A DNA stretch of 62,902 nt, taken from assembly GCA_013001145.1 (NCBI GenBank), contig JABDND010000041.1:1-62902 (forward strand). Reading direction: 5' to 3'. The notes below the pieces were generated by a model. It did not search any database. It saw only the letters and a list, made by a program, of their open reading frames with translations, and was not told the DNA's origin. The position numbers and the translations under genes are program-made. Position 1 is the stretch's first letter. Each line of letters starts with the position of its first letter. The stretch is from Croceitalea sp. Its GTDB lineage: Bacteria; Bacteroidota; Bacteroidia; Flavobacteriales; Flavobacteriaceae. This document shows positions 10,192 to 17,607 of this stretch, in pieces.

Positions 10192-11052
10192 ATGAAAGGA
10201 ATAATATTAGCGGGTGGCTCAGGAACAAGATTGCACCCCATAACATTGGCTGTAAGCAAACAACTTATGCCTGTTTATGATAAACCCATGATTTACTATC
10301 CGCTTTCCACCTTATTGGAATCGGGTATTTGGGAAATCTTGATCATATCTACCCCACACGATCTGCCCTTGTTCAAAAAGTTATTGGGGGATGGCCGCAA
10401 ATACGGTTGTCGTTTCGAATATGCCGTTCAAGAAGAACCCAATGGTCTGGCAGAAGCCTTTATTATTGGCGAAAAGTTCATAGGTGAAGATAAGGTGGCC
10501 CTAATATTGGGCGATAATATTTTTTATGGTACCGGCCTTGATTCATTATTACAATCCAACAACGATCCCGATGGGGGCATTATCTATGCATATCATGTTA
10601 CAGATCCCGAACGTTATGGAGTTGTAGATTTTGATGAAGAAGGCAAAGTACTATCGATTGAAGAAAAACCCAAACACCCAAAATCAAATTACGCGGTACC
10701 TGGCATCTATTTTTATGATAATGAAGTAGTCGAGATTGCCAAGAACATAAAGCCAAGTTCTCGGGGTGAACTTGAAATTACTGATATTAATAAAGAATAT
10801 CTTAAAATGGGAAAATTGAAGGTAAGCATTATGGACAGGGGAACGGCGTGGTTGGATACCGGTACGTTTACTTCTTTGATGCAGGCAGCACAATTTGTAC
10901 AGGTCATTGAAGAACGACAAGGTCTTAAAATAGGTGCAATCGAATCTTCAGCTTATAAGATGGGCTATATCACCAAAAATCAATTTAAAAAATTGACTGA
11001 ACCTTTCTTAAAAAGCGGGTACAGCAAACGAATGTTAGAAGTTTTATTATAG
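10192..11052 (+). CDS. rfbA: Glucose-1-phosphate thymidylyltransferase
   Basis: Makes dTDP-glucose from glucose-1-phosphate and dTTP, the entry step of the rhamnose pathway. Visible motifs are the nucleotidyl-transferase signature [14 protein letters not shown] with the downstream [23 protein letters not shown] (metal-binding Asp), EEKPKHPKS and [10 protein letters not shown]. 286 residues is the usual length of the short RmlA form. It lies between rfbB and rfbC in the rfbBACD operon and is expected to be feedback-inhibited by dTDP-rhamnose, as known for the family. Confidence 0.96.
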   Translation: MKGIILAGGSGTRLHPITLAVSKQLMPVYDKPMIYYPLSTLLESGIWEILIISTPHDLPLFKKLLGDGRKYGCRFEYAVQEEPNGLAEAFIIGEKFIGEDKVALILGDNIFYGTGLDSLLQSNNDPDGGIIYAYHVTDPERYGVVDFDEEGKVLSIEEKPKHPKSNYAVPGIYFYDNEVVEIAKNIKPSSRGELEITDINKEYLKMGKLKVSIMDRGTAWLDTGTFTSLMQAAQFVQVIEERQGLKIGAIESSAYKMGYITKNQFKKLTEPFLKSGYSKRMLEVLL

Positions 11053-11055
11053 TAT

Positions 11056-11604
11056 ATGAATATCATTGAAACAGCAATAAGCGGTTGCTTTATAATGGAG
11101 CCCAAAGTCTTTGAAGATGAGCGCGGTTACTTTTTTGAGAGCTACAATCAAGAAAAGTTTGAATTGGCCACTGGGGCAAAACCATATTTTGTCCAAGACA
11201 ATCAATCCTATTCAACAAAAGGCGTGCTAAGAGGTCTGCATTTTCAAAAAGGAGAATATGCCCAGGCTAAATTGGTCCGCGTTTTAGATGGTGAAGTATT
11301 GGATGTTGCCGTTGATATAAGACCAGGCTCGAAGACTTTTGGCAAGGTAGTTTCAACCTTACTTTCTTCCGACAACAAGAAACAAATGTTTATCCCAAGG
11401 GGATGCGCCCATGGATTTGTTACCTTGAGCGAACATGCCTCATTTTTTTATAAGTGCGACAATTTTTACAATGCCGCATCAGAAGGTGGTATCTTATATA
11501 ATGACCCTGAATTTAAAATCGACTGGATTCTTGATGAATCTGAGTTGATTATTAGTGATAAAGACAAGCTATTGCCAACCTATAGTGAGACCGTTCCCAA
11601 CTAA
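11056..11604 (+). CDS. rfbC: dTDP-4-dehydrorhamnose 3,5-epimerase
   Basis: Epimerises C3 and C5 of dTDP-4-keto-6-deoxyglucose. It has a single cupin-like barrel with the family motifs DERGYFFESYNQEKF, QDNQSYSTKGVLRGLHFQ (catalytic His in the RGLHFQ segment), VLDVAVDIRPGSKTFG and the PRGCAHGFVTLS loop. 182 residues is normal. It starts only 3 nt after rfbA, so the two are translated from one message. Confidence 0.96.
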   Translation: MNIIETAISGCFIMEPKVFEDERGYFFESYNQEKFELATGAKPYFVQDNQSYSTKGVLRGLHFQKGEYAQAKLVRVLDGEVLDVAVDIRPGSKTFGKVVSTLLSSDNKKQMFIPRGCAHGFVTLSEHASFFYKCDNFYNAASEGGILYNDPEFKIDWILDESELIISDKDKLLPTYSETVPN

Positions 11605-11625
11605 ACCCCTAAACCGAAGTAAAAA

Positions 11626-12492
11626 ATGAACATTCTAGTAATAGGCGCATCAGGTCAATTGGGCAGCACCATAAAATCTTTGGTTTCAAAGAAAAACGAT
11701 GGGTTGAAATTTGTTTTTAAATCGTCTGCTGAACTTGATGTCACCGATTATAAAGCTGTTCATGAAGAATTGACTTCCAAACAATACGCCTATTGCATCA
11801 ATTGTGCTGCGTTTACCAATGTTGATGGGGCAGAAAAAGACACCGATTTGGCCCGATTAATCAACATAACAGGGCCTAGAAATTTGGCTCTCAATTGCAA
11901 TGAGACCAAAACGGTATTGATACATATCTCTACAGATTTTGTTTTTGATGGCTTTTTAAATGAGCCTTATAAAGAAGGTGATATTGCCAGGCCAATTGGT
12001 TTTTATGGGGATACCAAGTACAAGGGTGAGCGGGCCATTATCAACAATTTGGAAGAATACTTTATAATAAGAACCTCATGGTTATATTCTGAGTTTGGAA
12101 ATAATTTTATGAAGACCATGATACGTTTGGGCACTGAACGCGATTCATTGTCCGTGGTATATGATCAAGTGGGTACGCCAACCTATGCCGTCGATCTGGC
12201 CAAGGTAATTCTTCATATAATCAATGCCCACAGTATTGAGTATGGTATTTATAATTATAGCAATGAAGGGGTGGCCAGCTGGTATGATTTTGCCAAGGCT
12301 ATTTTTGATGGTTACGGTCTATCCGTTAATCTAAAGCCGATTAGATCATCAGAGTATCCCACGCCTGCCGAAAGGCCAAAATACAGTGTATTGGATAAGG
12401 CCAAGATTAAGAAAACCTTTGGTATTCAAATTCCCCATTGGAAGGAGAGTTTGGCAGTTGCCCTCAAGGCCCATTCTAAAATAAATATCTAA
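11626..12492 (+). CDS. rfbD: dTDP-4-dehydrorhamnose reductase
   Basis: NAD(P)H-dependent reductase completing dTDP-L-rhamnose. The N-terminus reads MNILVIGASGQLGS (Rossmann), followed by CINCAAFTNVDGAE, the STDFVFDG motif and a YGDTKYKGE catalytic YxxxK. RTSWLYSEFGNNF is diagnostic for RmlD. 288 residues, intact. Its 3' end overlaps by four bases the 3' end of the DUF4407 gene on the opposite strand, so any terminator must lie inside that gene. Confidence 0.95.
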   Translation: MNILVIGASGQLGSTIKSLVSKKNDGLKFVFKSSAELDVTDYKAVHEELTSKQYAYCINCAAFTNVDGAEKDTDLARLINITGPRNLALNCNETKTVLIHISTDFVFDGFLNEPYKEGDIARPIGFYGDTKYKGERAIINNLEEYFIIRTSWLYSEFGNNFMKTMIRLGTERDSLSVVYDQVGTPTYAVDLAKVILHIINAHSIEYGIYNYSNEGVASWYDFAKAIFDGYGLSVNLKPIRSSEYPTPAERPKYSVLDKAKIKKTFGIQIPHWKESLAVALKAHSKINI

Positions 12493-13589
12493 AGATTTTT
12501 GGTCTGTATTTTATGAAAGGCATCTGCTTGGAGCTTTAGCAATTCTTGGGCTTTAGCGCGCTTATAACGATACAACTCCTCTTCTGATTTAATATCTTCA
12601 TAAATCTGCTGATTCATATGGGAATCTGTAGTTAAGAGCAACTTTCGTTGTTCCAATTTCTGGGTCACCCAAGTGGCCACAACGCTTTCGCCTTCTTCAA
12701 ATTTTAAATCATATTCGCTTTTTGGAGCCAATAGTTTGGCGATAATAGGTGCTGTTTCAATCGCCAAGAAAAGTAAAAAGATAAAAAATGAAGGTAACCA
12801 AGGTAACTTATTCAGGGCATTGATACGGGCCATGAGCCCATCAAAACCATCAATTATGGGTTGTGAGTTTACGACAGCCTGATCATATTGGTCATTTAAA
12901 GAGGTAATTTTAGCTTCTACGGCCGCAATTTTAGATGTATTGACTTCTTTTAACTGTTGCAGTTCCAATAAATTGGCATCATGTTTTTCCCGCTTTTCTT
13001 TGTAAACAGGTCCTTTGCCCAAAAGGCCTGTACCTGCTGTGCCTTCGGCTTCTGTTATATAAGTATCGTACAAGGCATTGGTCTCGGCTTCTTTTGCTGT
13101 TAATTCTGCTTTTAGATTGGCGATGTCCGTATTCAAAGCCTCAATCGTAGGCGTGTATTGGAATGCCAACTGCTCTTTATTGGCCAAGGTCATGCTATTT
13201 TTTTCCTCCAAAAGCACTTGATTGATTTCTTTTTCAAAAATCTTCATTTCCAATGGTTTTGAAATTACGATGGCTATAATAATGGCCAATATAATTCTTG
13301 GGGCAGCTTGTAATAATTCACTTTTGATACTATCCCGCTTTTTAATTGTGGAAACTATATAACGATCTAAATTAAATATTAAAAGGCCCCAAATTAATCC
13401 GAAAAAAATGGAGACCAGTATATTGTCAAACACGGTAAATAACGCATAACCACTGGCTATAAAAGCCATTACAGCCGTAAAAAAAACGGTGGCACCAATA
13501 CCTGCGTATTTGTTGCGCTCACCTTTTGAACAAGTTTGTAGAATATCTGTGTCAGCTCCTGAACAGAAGATAAAGAATCGTTGAATCAT
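12489..13589 (-). CDS. DUF4407 membrane protein
   Basis: Inner-membrane protein of unknown function, belonging by pattern to DUF4407, which is common in Bacteroidota. Order: short N-terminus (MIQRFFIFCSGADTDIL), three hydrophobic helices (about 30-55, 57-75, 90-110), a long coiled coil (about 115-240, rich in E, K, A and L), a fourth helix (LPWLPSFFIFLLFLAIETAPI, with a conserved-looking ETAP motif), and a charged C-terminal helix. The coiled coil should be extracytoplasmic if the N-terminus is inside. It is transcribed alone, convergent with rfbD. No functional role can be assigned. Confidence 0.8.
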   Translation of the reverse strand: MIQRFFIFCSGADTDILQTCSKGERNKYAGIGATVFFTAVMAFIASGYALFTVFDNILVSIFFGLIWGLLIFNLDRYIVSTIKKRDSIKSELLQAAPRIILAIIIAIVISKPLEMKIFEKEINQVLLEEKNSMTLANKEQLAFQYTPTIEALNTDIANLKAELTAKEAETNALYDTYITEAEGTAGTGLLGKGPVYKEKREKHDANLLELQQLKEVNTSKIAAVEAKITSLNDQYDQAVVNSQPIIDGFDGLMARINALNKLPWLPSFFIFLLFLAIETAPIIAKLLAPKSEYDLKFEEGESVVATWVTQKLEQRKLLLTTDSHMNQQIYEDIKSEEELYRYKRAKAQELLKLQADAFHKIQTKNL

Positions 13590-13643
13590 AATAGTGCTCG
13601 TTTAGTTTGATCTTCTATTAGAACGCAACTTTATCCCTTTTGT

Positions 13644-13673
13644 TACAAAAAAAAGCCCTATGAATAGGGCTTT
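13644..13673 (-). terminator. Rho-independent terminator after the M20 dipeptidase
   Basis: Perfect nine-base stem AAAGCCCTA / TAGGGCTTT with a four-base loop; read on the minus strand it is followed by a run of T, so it ends the dipeptidase transcript about 30 nt past its stop codon. Confidence 0.85.
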
Positions 13674-13704
13674 AACGTTTATTGGCAATATTTGTTGGCC
13701 ATAA

Positions 13705-15093
13705 TTAAGAATACAGTTCCGTGTAATATTTATAAAAATAGGGTATGGTTTCAATGCCTTTCAGGTAATTCCAAACGCCAAAATGTTCATTGGGTGAATG
13801 AATGGCATCGCTGTCCAGACCAAAGCCCATCAAAATAGTTTTACTGCCCAATACTTGTTCAAAAAGGGCTACAATAGGAATACTACCACCCGTTCGTTCC
13901 GGAATGGGCGTTCTGCCGAAAGTGGTCTCATAGGCTTTGGCAGCAGCCTTGTACCCAATACTGTCCATATTGGTCACATAAGGCAACCCACCATGATGTG
14001 GCGTCACTTTGACTTTAACCCCTTTCGGAGCGATTGACTCAAAATGTTTTGAAAATAAGTCGGTGATTTCATCTGGGTCTTGGTGCGGTACCAATCGCAT
14101 TGAAATTTTGGCATAGGCCTTACTGGCGATAACTGTTTTGGCTCCTTCGCCCGTGTACCCGCCCCATATACCATTTACATCCAATGTAGGGCGAATGGAA
14201 TATCGTTCTGATGTAGTAAATCCTTTTTCACCCATAACATCACCAATGTCCAAGGCTTTTTTGTATTCTTCCAAATTAAACGGTGCTTTGGCCATTTCTT
14301 CTCGTTCGGCCTTAGAAACTACTACAACCTTGTCATAAAAATGTGGGACGGTGATATGGTGATCATTATCATGTAACGAAGCTATCATTTTGGCTAGCAC
14401 ATTAATCGGATTGGGCACCGCGCCACCATAAATACCCGAGTGTAAATCGCGATTGGGCCCAGTAACCTCTACTTCAACATAGCTCAAGCCTCTTAGGCCT
14501 GTCGTAATTGATGGTACATCATTGGCAATCATGCCCGTATCTGAAATCAAGATGATATCATTGCTGAGTTTTTCTTTGTTGTCGTGCAGAAAATCGGCCA
14601 AACTATCGCTGCCTACTTCTTCTTCGCCCTCAATCATAAATTTGACATTGCAGGGCAATTGATTGTTCTTGATCATAAATTCAACGGCCTTGACGTGCAT
14701 ATACATTTGGCCTTTATCATCGCAGGCGCCGCGGGCAAAAATGGCACCATCTGGGTGTAATTCGGTTTTTTTGATTACTGGTTCAAAAGGGGGGGAATCC
14801 CATAGATTTATAGGGTCGGGTGGCTGAACATCATAATGCCCATAGACTAAAATAGTAGGCAAATTGGGGTCTACCATTTTTTCTGCATAAACCACCGGAT
14901 AACCCTTGGTCTCGCAAATTTCAGTTTGGTCACAGCCTGCATTGATCAAAGATTGTTGAACCATTTTTGCCGTTTCGAGCACATCGTGTGAAAAGGCACT
15001 GTCGGCACTTATTGAGGGTAATTTTAAAAGCTCAATAAGTTCACTGATAAATCTGTCTTTATGTTGCGAAATATAATTGTTGATTTGTTCCAT
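13705..15093 (-). CDS. M20 family metallopeptidase (dipeptidase, CNDP-like)
   Basis: Cytosolic zinc dipeptidase of the M20/CNDP2-DUG1 type. Zinc ligands and catalytic residues are visible in order: VYGHYDVQPPDP (first His/Asp), GACDDKGQ (bridging Asp), MIEGEEEVGS (catalytic Glu pair), LISDTGM (Asp ligand), DLHSGIYGG in the lid/dimerisation domain, and a C-terminal HSPNEHF (last His). 462 residues is usual. No signal peptide is seen. It is monocistronic, with its own terminator downstream and the tRNA-Leu gene divergent upstream. Likely role is salvage of dipeptides; exact specificity is unknown. Confidence 0.92.
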   Translation of the reverse strand: MEQINNYISQHKDRFISELIELLKLPSISADSAFSHDVLETAKMVQQSLINAGCDQTEICETKGYPVVYAEKMVDPNLPTILVYGHYDVQPPDPINLWDSPPFEPVIKKTELHPDGAIFARGACDDKGQMYMHVKAVEFMIKNNQLPCNVKFMIEGEEEVGSDSLADFLHDNKEKLSNDIILISDTGMIANDVPSITTGLRGLSYVEVEVTGPNRDLHSGIYGGAVPNPINVLAKMIASLHDNDHHITVPHFYDKVVVVSKAEREEMAKAPFNLEEYKKALDIGDVMGEKGFTTSERYSIRPTLDVNGIWGGYTGEGAKTVIASKAYAKISMRLVPHQDPDEITDLFSKHFESIAPKGVKVKVTPHHGGLPYVTNMDSIGYKAAAKAYETTFGRTPIPERTGGSIPIVALFEQVLGSKTILMGFGLDSDAIHSPNEHFGVWNYLKGIETIPYFYKYYTELYS

Positions 15094-15170
15094 GTAAGGT
15101 TTTAAAAGAGGACTAAAATTACGAAAAGAAGTTTTTAAAAAGTAGGTATTTCACTATTGAAAAATTGAAT

Positions 15171-15178
15171 TATATTTG
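15171..15178 (+). promoter_or_regulatory. Likely -7 element of the tRNA-Leu promoter
   Basis: TATATTTG matches the Bacteroidota -7 consensus TAnnTTTG and lies 26 nt before the mature tRNA 5' end. No clean -33 TTTG is visible at the usual distance, so the call rests on the -7 box and position. Confidence 0.5.
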
Positions 15179-15204
15179 CAACCCAATTATTATTGGAGTA
15201 TTAA

Positions 15205-15286
15205 GCGGGCGTGGTGGAATTGGTAGACACGCTAGACTTAGGATCTAGTGCCGTGAGGTGTGAGAGTTCGAGTCTCTCCGCCCGTA
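15205..15286 (+). tRNA. tRNA-Leu, anticodon TAG
   Basis: An 82-nt class II tRNA that folds into the cloverleaf. The acceptor stem GCGGGCG pairs with CGCCCGT (one G-U), the D arm reads GGAATTGGTAGACAC, and the anticodon stem CTAGA/TCTAG has loop CTTAGGA, giving TAG for CUN leucine codons. A variable arm (GTGCCGTGAGGTGTG region) and T arm GAGAGTTCGAGTCTCTC follow. The CCA end is not encoded, as is usual in this phylum. It stands alone and is followed at once by a terminator. Confidence 0.96.
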
Positions 15287-15290
15287 CATA

Positions 15291-15330
15291 AAAAAAGCCG
15301 ACTTTATTTAGTTGGCTTTTTTGTTTTACT
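15291..15330 (+). terminator. Rho-independent terminator after tRNA-Leu
   Basis: AAAAAAGCCGAC and GTTGGCTTTTTT form a 12-bp stem (one G-T pair) around an eight-base loop, ending in a T run. It begins five bases after the tRNA. Confidence 0.85.
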
Positions 15331-15407
15331 CAATAGTCTTTTTGTTAAAGTAATTTTAATTGCTTTTGACCCAGCCAGATAGTTTGTAAATTTCTGAAAA
15401 ACAAGCT

Positions 15408-15632
15408 ATGAAAACGTCTGCTATGGGTTTGGTGGCCCTAACTACCTTTATTTTAATCATTATTACCATAATGGCAAGTATGAATTTTCCTTTTAGTTGG
15501 GTATTTTACTTAACTGTTATAGGACAGGCCCTTGTTGTATATATGGTATATAAAGTATTGACAGATTCTTACACCACAACAAAAACCTTCGATGATTTTT
15601 ATGAAGATCACCCGATTGGTCGCCAAGACTAA
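15408..15632 (+). CDS. Small two-helix membrane protein, unknown function
   Basis: A 74-residue hydrophobic protein. Two membrane helices are evident (about residues 7-27 and 31-50), followed by a polar tail ending FDDFYEDHPIGRQD that should lie in the cytoplasm. I do not recognise a family. The start ATG is preceded by AAACAAGCT, an A-rich but not Shine-Dalgarno leader. Its last codons overlap by four bases the end of the convergent USP gene. It resembles, in size and topology, small proteins next to respiratory genes in this group, but no function can be given. Confidence 0.65.
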   Translation: MKTSAMGLVALTTFILIIITIMASMNFPFSWVFYLTVIGQALVVYMVYKVLTDSYTTTKTFDDFYEDHPIGRQD

Positions 15633-16531
15633 TGGGGAATAACCTGATGCTTTTTACGCGTTTTTTTTGAAGAAAATTCCATGCCCAATTCGGGGATGAC
15701 CAACAATGGAATTTGCGTATGAAAAGCAGTGTTTTTAATGATGGGTTCCCTAGTCATTTTCTCCATATAACTATGCTGATAATTGAGCATGGCGAGTAGG
15801 TGTATTTCCAACTCTTGAGAAAACAACTCAAGCGTATGTGATATGGAATTTAGTTCGGAAACGGTATGAATATAGTGTTCTACTCCATTTAAGTATTTGC
15901 GTAACATACTAAGGTTGAACTGTTGCAACTCTGTTAGTGCCTTGATTTCATATTGTACATGTACTACGCGAATGGCGGCGTTGAATGTTTGCGCCATTTC
16001 AATGAGCGGCATTAATTCTGAAATGGTATAAAACCGATTAAAATCTGTTGCAAAAGCGATTTCTGTAGGCGTGGTAAAGTCAAAACGTTTTGGAATTGCC
16101 AATACAGGACATTTTTTCACATGTTTAATAATGCGCACTGTATTGCTTCCCATAAATACCTCTTCCAAACCAGAGGCACCCTTGGTACCCGTTACCACAA
16201 GATCAATAGTATAGCTGTTGACCAAATCTTTAATTTCGTCAACCAATAAATTGAAAGATGAGATGGTTTCAAAGCTATGCTGAGGATGGTCAAATTCTTT
16301 TTTAATTCGTTCAACAGTCTTTAAAAGGCCGTTCTCTGAAGCACTTCGGACAGTATCTTCAATTCGCACTCCGTCAATCATAGGTGCCATAAACCTGCTA
16401 CTGGGAATGACCGGCGTGTAGGTGTTGAGCAAATAAAATTCACATGTATCATTCTGAAAAAGTTGAATGGCATACTTGATGGCATTCCATGCGTTATCTG
16501 AAAAATCTGTAGGTATTAAAATCCGCTTCAT
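15629..16531 (-). CDS. Tandem universal stress protein
   Basis: Cytoplasmic stress protein with two USP domains (about 1-145 and 150-290). The first has the typical opening KRILIPTDFSDNAWNA and the ATP-loop-like GTKGASGLEEVFMGSNTVRIIKHVKKCPVLAIP (G-2x-G-9x-G-S/N). The second domain is degenerate, without a clear nucleotide loop. One of three tandem-USP genes in the window, all in Crp/Fnr-linked units; a Crp/Fnr-type box with a correctly spaced -7 element lies just upstream, so induction at low oxygen is the inference. Confidence 0.9.
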   Translation of the reverse strand: MKRILIPTDFSDNAWNAIKYAIQLFQNDTCEFYLLNTYTPVIPSSRFMAPMIDGVRIEDTVRSASENGLLKTVERIKKEFDHPQHSFETISSFNLLVDEIKDLVNSYTIDLVVTGTKGASGLEEVFMGSNTVRIIKHVKKCPVLAIPKRFDFTTPTEIAFATDFNRFYTISELMPLIEMAQTFNAAIRVVHVQYEIKALTELQQFNLSMLRKYLNGVEHYIHTVSELNSISHTLELFSQELEIHLLAMLNYQHSYMEKMTREPIIKNTAFHTQIPLLVIPELGMEFSSKKTRKKHQVIPH

Positions 16532-16553
16532 CCCAATTTCTTTAAGAATAAGG

Positions 16554-16596
16554 TAAAATTATTGCCTTCTAGGCGCGGATTCTATGACAAATATCA
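16554..16596 (-). promoter_or_regulatory. Crp/Fnr box plus -7 promoter module, USP gene
   Basis: On the minus strand TGATATTTGTCA is followed by a 23-nt spacer and TAATTTTA (variant of TAnnTTTG), then 22 nt to the USP start. Same geometry as the other modules in this window. Confidence 0.8.
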
Positions 16597-16618
16597 GCTT
16601 TTAAAAAACGCTTTTAAC

Positions 16619-17308
16619 TTAAAATCCTTCAACAAGGTCTTTAAGTTTTCGCTCGTTTTTAATGCCAATTTTTTTGCCCGAAGTATGAATAAGTTCTTGC
16701 TTTTTAAATTCTGAGATGATTCGAATGGCAGATTCCGTTGCCGTGCCTACCACATTGGCAATATCTTCGCGTGAAAGGGTAAGAGCCAAATAACCATCTG
16801 CATCTTCACCAAAATTGTTTCTTAAATAAAGAAAAGCCTCAGCGATACGCTGTTTTACTGTCTTTTGAGACATATTGACAATTACATCGTCGGCCTCTTT
16901 TAAGTCATGTGCCATATGGCGCAATACTTCCAAGGTAAAATTAGGATTGCTGTTCAATGTTGTGGTAATGCTGTCTTTTGGAATAAAGCAAACTTCCATA
17001 TCATTGACCGCCACAGCAGATAGGTTAGCGGCTTCTTCAGCAATCACGGAACGTTGCCCCATGACCTCACCTTTGGTGGCCAATTTTACTATTTGATCTT
17101 TGCCATTGGGGCTTAATTTAGAAAGTTTTGAAACTCCTCCCCGCACACAATAAACACCATTGAGCTTATCGCCTTCCTCAAATAAAGATTCTCCTTTTTT
17201 GATAGATTTGGTAGTTTTGGAATCAGAGACTTTCTTTAATTCTTCCTTGCTCATGGCCCGGAGCGAATTAAACTGTCGTACTATGCAATTCTCACATCTG
17301 TTTTCCAT
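16619..17308 (-). CDS. Crp/Fnr family transcriptional regulator
   Basis: DNA-binding activator/repressor with an N-terminal cyclic-nucleotide-binding-like beta-roll (about 20-135), a dimerisation helix, and a C-terminal winged HTH. The HTH holds LSREDIANVVGTATESAIRIISEF; the E...R of ESAIR aligns with the E and R of FNR ETISR and CRP RETVGR that read the TGA...TCA core, while the FNR-specific Ser is replaced by Ile. The N-terminus has CENC; further cysteines occur (GVYC, MEVC), but the full FNR C-x2-C-x5-C pattern is absent, so an oxygen-sensing cluster is uncertain. It is monocistronic, in the middle of the genes carrying TGAYNNNNRTCA boxes, and is the best candidate to bind them. No such box precedes its own start. 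Confidence 0.92.
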   Translation of the reverse strand: MENRCENCIVRQFNSLRAMSKEELKKVSDSKTTKSIKKGESLFEEGDKLNGVYCVRGGVSKLSKLSPNGKDQIVKLATKGEVMGQRSVIAEEAANLSAVAVNDMEVCFIPKDSITTTLNSNPNFTLEVLRHMAHDLKEADDVIVNMSQKTVKQRIAEAFLYLRNNFGEDADGYLALTLSREDIANVVGTATESAIRIISEFKKQELIHTSGKKIGIKNERKLKDLVEGF

Positions 17309-17607
17309 TTTATTGTGTTTGATTAATGGATTTCTAAAAGTACAATTTCAATTTATCAATTTAAAGCCTCTTTAACGCTATGATTCAAAAAATACAATAT
17401 TCTTAGCGATGGTCTTATATTTAATACTCCTACTCTAATTGCTAACTTTTATACAAATAGGTCATTAAATCAGTCTGTGTAAGAGTCAAATACCTCTCCT
17501 TTATTATAACAAAGGTACATTTTAGGGCATTTTCAGAACCTGACAAATGTCATGTTTTTAGAACAGTGGTTATCGCATTTTTGTTTCAGGTATAAAAGCA
17601 AATGTGA
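17309..17607. other. Divergent intergenic region, crp/fnr-type gene and ccoI
   Basis: 299 bases without a gene. The right end holds the ccoI promoter module. The left part, which must contain the regulator's own promoter, shows no palindrome of the same type and no obvious terminator or small ORF. Confidence 0.5.
17541..17583 (+). promoter_or_regulatory. Crp/Fnr box plus -7 promoter module, ccoI
   Basis: TGACAAATGTCA, 23-nt spacer starting TGTTTTT, then CATTTTTG as -7 element (one mismatch to TAnnTTTG) and 24 nt to the ccoI start. Confidence 0.82.
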
